The position numbers and the translations under genes are program-made. Shown here piece by piece: positions 59,401 through 64,000 of a DNA stretch of 64,000 nucleotides (within the stretch, counting starts at the first letter, position 1; each line of letters starts with the position of its first letter). Where the stretch lies: assembly GCA_031374415.1 (NCBI GenBank), contig JANMGB010000259.1:1-64000 (forward strand), in the 5' to 3' direction. The stretch comes from CANHBY01 sp031374415. GTDB taxonomy: Bacteria; Pseudomonadota; Gammaproteobacteria; Burkholderiales; Burkholderiaceae_C. The notes beneath the pieces are model-generated. The model did no database searches. It was not told where the DNA came from and saw nothing but the letters and a program-made list of their open reading frames with translations.

Positions 59401-61111
59401 CGCAAGCATCCGAGCGCCAAGGGCCTTCGGTGGCATTCCACTGAGTGAGCACCTGGGCTTGCTCAGCAGCGCCCAGCAACGGCAACTCAGACAAATGACG
59501 TTGCGGATCGGCATCGGCGGCGCGAATCAGGGTGGCCCATTGGGACTGCATCTGGGCGACCACCGCGGCATTGAGCTTGGTGGCATCAAAGCACCAACGG
59601 CTTTGCTCACCTTGGCGACTCACGGCAATGGTGAGCTCGCTGCCAGGCAAGGGCTGAGCGGCATCCAGGCTGTCAACGATGATGACGGCCACGGGCAACA
59701 CGCGCGGTGAGCCGTTGAGGGCCATGGCGCGAAGTTCGGGCGCCCGGGCGACCAGATCTGTGGCGTAGGTGACGCGCTTTCTGAGTTGAGTGAGTTCAGC
59801 CTGAGCTGCCGCCACGACCGCACCCGCACCTTGCGAAAAATCGAAGCTCATGCGCAAGGGCACTTGCCTTGCAAACCACCCCTCGACACCCCGAACCGCA
59901 GCGCTCAACGTGGCGTCGGAGAAGCCCACATCGAACACATCTTTGTCAGTCAGACGGGCCAGGTAGGCCAAAGTCAACGCCAGCACCTGATCCGCGCGCT
60001 CAGCACCCAGCGCGGGAGTGCCCGGCACAGGGGCATCACTGTGGCTGTAGTTGGCCCCGACCAACGGGGCACTGCGATCAATGTAGGGCAACTCAAGCAG
60101 CGTTTGACTGGCCAGGCGTTGTTGCCAGAAGCCCTCAAAACGAGCCACATCGGCGTTCAGGGTGGTCAGGCGGTCGGCCAGGGCCGGTGTCAAGGCATCA
60201 AACAACAAACCAGTGCGCAGCTGGAAGTGGGCTGCCGCCTCTTGGGCTGTCAAGACCTTGCCGTCCAAGGTCTCAAAACGCTGGAGCTTGATGTCCTGGC
60301 TGCCGGTGGCCACGGTCACGGCTTCGGCATCCACGGTGACCAAGGTGCCGGGCGCAGCACCTGAGGCGGTGTCCGTGACCGTCACTGCGCCCACCAACAG
60401 GGGCTGCCCGCTCCAGCTGGCTTTGGCGCCGCCTATCGGGTTGGCGTAACTGCCAAAATCGAGAGCGCGAATCAGCGTAGCGATGTGCGATGCATCCAGG
60501 GCCCAGTCGATGGCGCACGCGGCAGCGGGCCGGTCTTTTCGGCCGTAGTAGCGCCCGATCGGGGCTGACTGAGGTTGCGCCTGCAAGCTGCCTGCCATGA
60601 GGCCACGCACGACAGGCTCAAAGCTGTCCATGCCCGCTTCAAAGCACTTGGTGTTGAGCGTGAGGGCCGTCTCATCAGGGGCCAGACTGACAGCACGTTG
60701 AGCAAGGATGGCGCCCTGGTCCACCTGTGCCGTCATCAGGTGCCAAGTGATGCCATGTTCAGCCTCACCGTTGAGCATCGCCCAGATGGGGGTGTTCAAA
60801 CCACCGTACGCTGGCAGGGGACCGTCGTGAAAGTTGATCGCTGCGCGAGTTGGCAGGGCAATGACTTCGGGGGGCAGTACCGAGAGATTGGTGATGCTGA
60901 AAAGATAGTCGAAGGGCCGCAGATCCTGGCTAGAGAGCATGGCCTGTGCGTTGTCCAATACTCGAATACCGCGCTCGGCAGCCCAACGTTTGATGGGCTG
61001 AGCGCCTGACACGACCGCAACGATGTGGTGGCCTGCTTGCTCAAGAGTTTGAGCACATTGGATCAATAGGGACTCGGAACCGACCAGAACGCAGCGCCAT
61101 GAATTAGACAT
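56417..61111 (-). CDS. NRPS: formyltransferase - C remnant - A split by luciferase-like monooxygenase - T
   Basis: A 1564-residue assembly-line protein, numbered from the ATG at 61111. Formyltransferase domain about 5-305 with the catalytic Asn93, His95 and Asp131 (INFHDGPLPAYGG, VDQGAI). Condensation-like remnant about 327-555 lacking HHxxxDG. Adenylation first half about 570-785 with YTSGSTGKPKG and SFDIS; then a flavin-dependent luciferase-like monooxygenase about 803-1160 (DFSLFYFSSDESE, WTPERHFHAFGGLYPNP, GISFASGWQPNDF); then adenylation second half about 1170-1440 with MYGPTETT, YRTGDL, NGKVDRKAL. Carrier Ser1491 in LGGHSLLA. An Arg-rich tail of about 30 residues may dock to the PKS. 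Code read by hand: D-I-L-Q-M-G-M-I-W, close to glycine codes. Confidence 0.92.
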   Translation of the reverse strand: MSNSWRCVLVGSESLLIQCAQTLEQAGHHIVAVVSGAQPIKRWAAERGIRVLDNAQAMLSSQDLRPFDYLFSITNLSVLPPEVIALPTRAAINFHDGPLPAYGGLNTPIWAMLNGEAEHGITWHLMTAQVDQGAILAQRAVSLAPDETALTLNTKCFEAGMDSFEPVVRGLMAGSLQAQPQSAPIGRYYGRKDRPAAACAIDWALDASHIATLIRALDFGSYANPIGGAKASWSGQPLLVGAVTVTDTASGAAPGTLVTVDAEAVTVATGSQDIKLQRFETLDGKVLTAQEAAAHFQLRTGLLFDALTPALADRLTTLNADVARFEGFWQQRLASQTLLELPYIDRSAPLVGANYSHSDAPVPGTPALGAERADQVLALTLAYLARLTDKDVFDVGFSDATLSAAVRGVEGWFARQVPLRMSFDFSQGAGAVVAAAQAELTQLRKRVTYATDLVARAPELRAMALNGSPRVLPVAVIIVDSLDAAQPLPGSELTIAVSRQGEQSRWCFDATKLNAAVVAQMQSQWATLIRAADADPQRHLSELPLLGAAEQAQVLTQWNATEGPWRSDACVHRLIEEQVARTPEHIALVCEDQALSYSELDRRANQLARRLASLGVGPDVLVGLCTERSIEMMVGLLAIQKAGGAYLPLDPSYPKDRIAYMVEDAKVPVLLTQERLRADLPPHRATVIALDADWDSIGKESAERFDGGAEPKHLAYVIYTSGSTGKPKGVMVEHRNAVNFFAGMDQHLGQDPAGVWLAVTSLSFDISVLELCWTLARGYKVVIATNEDRSAATPARGPHAARPIDFSLFYFSSDESENNDNKYKLLLDGARYGDQHGFAAIWTPERHFHAFGGLYPNPAVTSAAIAAVTERIQIRAGSVVLPLHHPIRVAEDWSVVDNISRGRVGISFASGWQPNDFVLRPENFATNKQVMLRDIDVVRKLWRGEKVGFPGATGEMVDISILPRPVQKELPIWVTSAGNPETFAAAGRLGAFVLTHLLGQSVDELTGKLAAYRQAWKDSGHPGEGYVSLMLHTLVGSDEADVREKVRLPLIEYLRSSVSLIKQYAWSFPAFKKRDGMDTSAAGVDLQSLSDDEMTGLLEHSFNRYYETSGLFGTPEACLVMIDKLKAIGVDDIACLIDFGIDSATVMTHLTDLNELRKIATPRRSASADHALPALMQRHGVTHLQCTPSMARMLLLDDKAKQGLSQLKRMMIGGEAFPPSLAQELKSLLSQGEVMNMYGPTETTIWSAVHRVERIDGIVPLGRPLVNQELYVLDTRQQPVPVGVPGELIIGGRGVVRGYLHRPELTAERFIAHPVRGATGGRVYRTGDLAMFRPDGTVEFLGRLDHQVKVRGYRIELGEIEAALLHHLAVRETVVVAREDIPGDLRLVAYFVVAGQQSPTVTELKEHLRDRLPDYMVPSHFVTLSALPQTPNGKVDRKALPAPDGAQAPVAEAYVPPAGDTEQQIATVWKEVLNLPQVGTRDNFFDLGGHSLLAVQVHRKLRDVLQRDLSITDIFRFPTIQSLSAYLSQEGGDGAAAQQGKDRAEGRRAALQRRQVRPSAGPRG

Positions 61112-61469
61112 AGTTTGTAGTATCAATTTCGGAAAATAGAATTCGACTGTTGATCAAGCTCGCCAATAAGCGGTCGTGTCAGGAACTGCTGCTTCCACAG
61201 TGAGCGTTTGCCCTCACCGTGAGGGCTGACGCAGCTGTATTATCGACCCGCCAATGGGCTTTAGGCGAGGTCATCTTCCCCTCATTTTGGGGGACAGCGT
61301 GCGGTTTGACCGTGCATTTGGCGGATGCGCGCAACCCCAAGTCAGGCGCTAAAAACGCAGTTTCAACGCACAAAATCCGATTCCTGCACGGATTGTTTGC
61401 AGCGAGATAAACCGGATTGCTGTACTCGGGCGTTGCCCAAAAAGCACAGTAGACCAAACTGCTCAAGGA
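61112..61469. promoter_or_regulatory. 358-bp gap upstream of the NRPS gene
   Basis: No credible gene. A perfect 17-bp dyad GCCCTCA-ccg-TGAGGGC lies at 61210-61226, roughly 100 bases before the NRPS start, and could be an operator. No consensus -35/-10 pair was found. Open frames on both strands here are Cys/Ala-rich and look random. The NRPS ATG has no clear Shine-Dalgarno. Confidence 0.35.
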
Positions 61470-62663
61470 TCAAGGGGCTGGCCACCAAGTGGCAGCGTCA
61501 TCGCTGGGGTCAAAGTACAGTGGGTTGCTGGCGTCGAGTTGGGAGAAACGTTTTACACACTGTTTCATGTGGCGGCCAGACCGCCAGGAGGCGACCCAAC
61601 CCGTTTCTCGTTGAGACCACTGCGTCCAAAACACACTGCAAAACTGGTCCCGATATTGGCTTTGACAGGCCGGCAAGCTGAGGGTGGTGGCTTGTGCCAA
61701 GTCAGCAGAGATCACCTCCCAGGCGACTTCCTGTAGAGATCGAGCCTGCGTGGCGGTGACCCCCTCTGGCGCCCAAGCGCCCACGGGGGAGCGCTGGTAA
61801 ATGGCCCCGAAATTCAGCAGCGCCGTGTAATAACTGCCCAGGGGTGTCAGGTGCACTTGGTCGGAAAACAACAACTCGACGGTGGCAGCCACGCTAGCTT
61901 GCGTGACACCTGGCAAGCCCTGCGCGCTCGTGGCCCGCTCAATCAACTGCGCCAGGGCAGCCCCCGCCGGGATGGTGTGGACGCGATCGGCCCTGCCCTT
62001 GGCTGCCAAAGACATATTGACGCGGGTAGCGACGCAACGCCACATCGGCGAGGCCGCACGCTCATAGGCGATCCAGTCCGCCGGCTGGCTGGTATCCCTG
62101 ATGTTGGACCAAGGCTCAAACAGGTAAGTTTGAGCCTTTGAGTTGGCCGCCATAGAGCGCTCATGAAAATGAAGCAAAGCCGGGATCGTGTCTTCCCAAA
62201 TGAGTGAACCCGCCAGACCATGAAGCTCGGTCATCAACAGCGTGTCATAGGGGCCACCGGGCACGGTTTGGGGCGCACGCAACTCGGCCAGGACATCGAG
62301 TCCCTGACCCTCACGGTTGTCGCCTTGCCTGTAGCCTGACCAGGGCTCGCTGCCCGGCGCCCCTCGGGTGCGCGCTTGGATGGATGAACCCACCACAATC
62401 TGGTGGTTAAACCACAGTGGCTTGGACAAACTCTCTGCGATGCTTGCCAGATGGGCTGGCATGGGTACGTTGGTCAAACTATGACCCGATATGAATACTC
62501 GCGCAGCCTCACGCGCCACAGGCACAGGCTTGGCCATGGTTTCCAGTGCCAAAGGAGAAGCCGGTCGGGGGGACGGGGCGCAGGCACAAAGCATCATCAC
62601 CCCAAACACCACAAGAGCCTGTGCACGAAGGCGAAACCAACGGAGTGGCAACATAGATTTCAT
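61470..62663 (-). CDS. SGNH/GDSL-like hydrolase lipoprotein
   Basis: A 397-residue exported protein. The N-terminus has a basic start, a hydrophobic stretch and a lipobox LCAC (Cys28), so outer-membrane or periplasmic anchoring is likely. The SGNH catalytic Ser would be in FISGHSLTNVPMP (GHS instead of GDS) and the Asp-His pair in FSDQVHLTPLG near residue 275. Such enzymes remove or move acyl groups on sugars and glycolipids. Its ATG overlaps the stop of the unknown gene upstream (ATGA). Whether it belongs to the NRPS-PKS locus is uncertain; 358 bases separate them. Confidence 0.7.
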   Translation of the reverse strand: MKSMLPLRWFRLRAQALVVFGVMMLCACAPSPRPASPLALETMAKPVPVAREAARVFISGHSLTNVPMPAHLASIAESLSKPLWFNHQIVVGSSIQARTRGAPGSEPWSGYRQGDNREGQGLDVLAELRAPQTVPGGPYDTLLMTELHGLAGSLIWEDTIPALLHFHERSMAANSKAQTYLFEPWSNIRDTSQPADWIAYERAASPMWRCVATRVNMSLAAKGRADRVHTIPAGAALAQLIERATSAQGLPGVTQASVAATVELLFSDQVHLTPLGSYYTALLNFGAIYQRSPVGAWAPEGVTATQARSLQEVAWEVISADLAQATTLSLPACQSQYRDQFCSVFWTQWSQRETGWVASWRSGRHMKQCVKRFSQLDASNPLYFDPSDDAATWWPAP

Positions 62664-63994
62664 TGATGGGCTGAGGGATCACTCAAATAGTGACTCAAGG
62701 GCGAGCCACCCTTGTCGATGGCGGCGCGAATCAACTGCTCAAGGACATGCACGTTCCAAACTTTGCCATAGGACAACTCGCCCCGAAGCGGATCTTGTTT
62801 GGCTTCAATCACGAGGCACCCCTTGCCACGAGACAGCTTCGACTCGGCCCAGCTCAAGCGCCCGCCACGCAGCACCACGCCTTCGTCTTGCACCTGCCAG
62901 GCGCCAACGGTCAGTGTGCGCCCTGCTTTGAGCGCATGCGCCATTTCGTACATCAGCCGCACACACACAGCGCGCCACAAGCTGTCGGTAAACGCCGTGT
63001 ACGCCGCCTCGGCTCGCATGCGAATTGTCAGGGTGCGAGTTGAATCAGCGATCTCAACGCTGTGATAAGTGCCAACCGGAAAACCATGGAGCAACTGGCG
63101 ATTGCTTTCCCAACGCACCTGCGCAATATCGCTCAAACGCAGGTGTTGACCCTGCCAGCTCACCCCCTCCGGGTCAATGCGCAAGGGGTGTTTAGACCAC
63201 AGACCCACCTGGGCCTGAAATGAAATCGCACGCCGCCACTCAACGTCCCAGCGTTGCACCTGGAGTCGCTCTTCCTCGATCTCCTTGAGACGCAGCGCAT
63301 CAGACTCAAGCTGCTCGCGAACACGCGGCACGGCTGCGAAGAGATCGAGCGACGCGGTCGTCATGCGGTGCGCCATCGACCACAGGCCATGCTGATTGAA
63401 CAAGCTCACACCCAACTCGCGCAACTCACCCGCCAGTTGCTCGCTGTGAACGTTGGCCATACCGCGGGCCTTCATGCTGAGCTGGATAGGACGCGCGACA
63501 TGGCACCAGTGGCGGGCAACCAACAACACTTGTTCGACGGCGGGGGCAACCGTGGCCTCACCCTCGGCTCCCTGGGCCAAGATACGCTCGCCCAGTTTGG
63601 CCATGTTCTCGCGCTCAGCCTCCAGGACGGCCTGGGTTTCGAGTGCATAGGCATCCACCAAGTCATCGATCAGCGCGCAAGCAGTCACTGAGCCTTGAGC
63701 CGTTGCGCGACTGACCAGGGCTGTCATGGTATCCACCAGCATGGCCGACGGCATGCGGTCAAGAAAGTCCATCAGCACATCTTTGTACTGCTTGCGTATC
63801 GATGACAGCACGTCATCGACGGCGGCCAAATCATGCACCTCAGGAAAGCCAGACACCTTCCGATCGCTGTTCACGCTGGCAACAATCTCAGTGACTTCAA
63901 GGCGCTCGACCACCGCACCAAACTCACGGATAAATTCAGCCATCCTGGTTTCGTCGGAAACTCGAGGCGTCATGCGCTCAAAGCCAGCACACAT
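62660..63994 (-). CDS. Unknown protein, possibly with a C-terminal PH-like domain (5' end uncertain)
   Basis: At least 444 residues; the frame is still open at the window edge, so the start may be beyond it. I do not recognise the family. The N-terminal 250 residues are largely helical with charged, coiled-coil-like stretches (ERENMAKLGERILAQ; RLKEIEEERLQVQRWDVEW). The C-terminal 170 residues alternate short beta-like strands (GLWSKHPLRIDPEGVSW; TYHSVEIADSTRTLTIRM) and resemble bacterial PH-like folds. No signal peptide or catalytic motif is seen. ATGA overlap couples it to the SGNH gene. Confidence 0.55.
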   Translation of the reverse strand: MCAGFERMTPRVSDETRMAEFIREFGAVVERLEVTEIVASVNSDRKVSGFPEVHDLAAVDDVLSSIRKQYKDVLMDFLDRMPSAMLVDTMTALVSRATAQGSVTACALIDDLVDAYALETQAVLEAERENMAKLGERILAQGAEGEATVAPAVEQVLLVARHWCHVARPIQLSMKARGMANVHSEQLAGELRELGVSLFNQHGLWSMAHRMTTASLDLFAAVPRVREQLESDALRLKEIEEERLQVQRWDVEWRRAISFQAQVGLWSKHPLRIDPEGVSWQGQHLRLSDIAQVRWESNRQLLHGFPVGTYHSVEIADSTRTLTIRMRAEAAYTAFTDSLWRAVCVRLMYEMAHALKAGRTLTVGAWQVQDEGVVLRGGRLSWAESKLSRGKGCLVIEAKQDPLRGELSYGKVWNVHVLEQLIRAAIDKGGSPLSHYLSDPSAHQ

Positions 63995-64000
63995 GAGGTT

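Noticed and set aside
61179..61466. 95-residue minus-strand frame upstream of the NRPS
   Set aside because: No ribosome site, Cys/Ser-rich random composition, no recognisable motif.
1..64000. CRISPR array, integrase/att sites, rRNA, prophage genes or transposase
   Set aside because: No regularly spaced repeats, no recombinase or phage proteins, and no rRNA sequence were seen on reading through the window.

Overview
This window looks like chromosome from a betaproteobacterium of the order Burkholderiales, most like a Comamonadaceae member. The gene order ilvI-ilvH-ilvC-psd-pssA-leuA, the ECF sigma/DUF3619/DUF3106 operon, divergent queG / tsaE-amiC-mutL, TRAP and branched-chain-type binding proteins, and an endonuclease-type MutL all fit that group. 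This is inference from family content and synteny; no rRNA gene is present to settle it.

Layout. 1-7.7 kb: DinG-type helicase, PP2C phosphatase, a degenerate MobA-like transferase, pdxH, glutaryl-CoA dehydrogenase, a YdcF-like protein and pbpG. 7.8-14.5 kb (minus strand): branched-chain amino acid and phospholipid genes with clear terminators, hairpin-rich leaders and a four-codon mini-cistron in front of ilvI. 14.7-17.3 kb: ECF sigma operon and dgkA. 17.4-24.3 kb: glnB, a COG3146 acyltransferase-like protein, two pyrophosphatases (soluble ppa and membrane hppA), a small unknown gene with a strong terminator, and a membrane/spermidine-synthase fusion. 24.2-29.8 kb (minus strand): a compact biotin operon bioB-bioA-bioF-bioD that ends in a translationally coupled cytochrome P450. 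30-33 kb: TRAP transporter dctPQM. 33-40 kb: queG, tsaE-amiC, dedA, mutL and an rRNA pseudouridine synthase. 40-45.7 kb: a binding protein, an Fe-S/FAD reductase, an SDR, a rhomboid protease, tRNA-Leu(CAA), cysM and a TusA-like protein.

45.7-64 kb (minus strand) is the accessory part. It is a hybrid NRPS-PKS locus. The NRPS starts with a formyltransferase domain, then a condensation-like remnant without the HHxxxDG motif, then an adenylation domain split between motifs A4 and A5 by a luciferase-like flavin monooxygenase, then a carrier domain. The hand-read specificity code resembles that for glycine. The PKS has KS-AT-KR-DH-ACP-TE, with DH after KR, and a thioesterase with Cys as the probable nucleophile. 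Downstream, nearly without gaps, are a family 2 glycosyltransferase, a sugar-aminotransferase-like DegT protein, a Sfp-type phosphopantetheinyl transferase and galU. Upstream are an SGNH-hydrolase lipoprotein and an unknown gene that runs to the window edge. My reading is a one-module-plus-one-module assembly line making a small N-formylated, possibly oxidised and glycosylated product; the product itself cannot be told from sequence.

Two small elements (4368-4535 and 35911-36198) share 32-bp terminal inverted repeats but have unrelated interiors; one supplies the stop codon of pdxH, the other fills exactly the space between amiC and dedA. No transposase, CRISPR array, rRNA, prophage or replication origin was seen.
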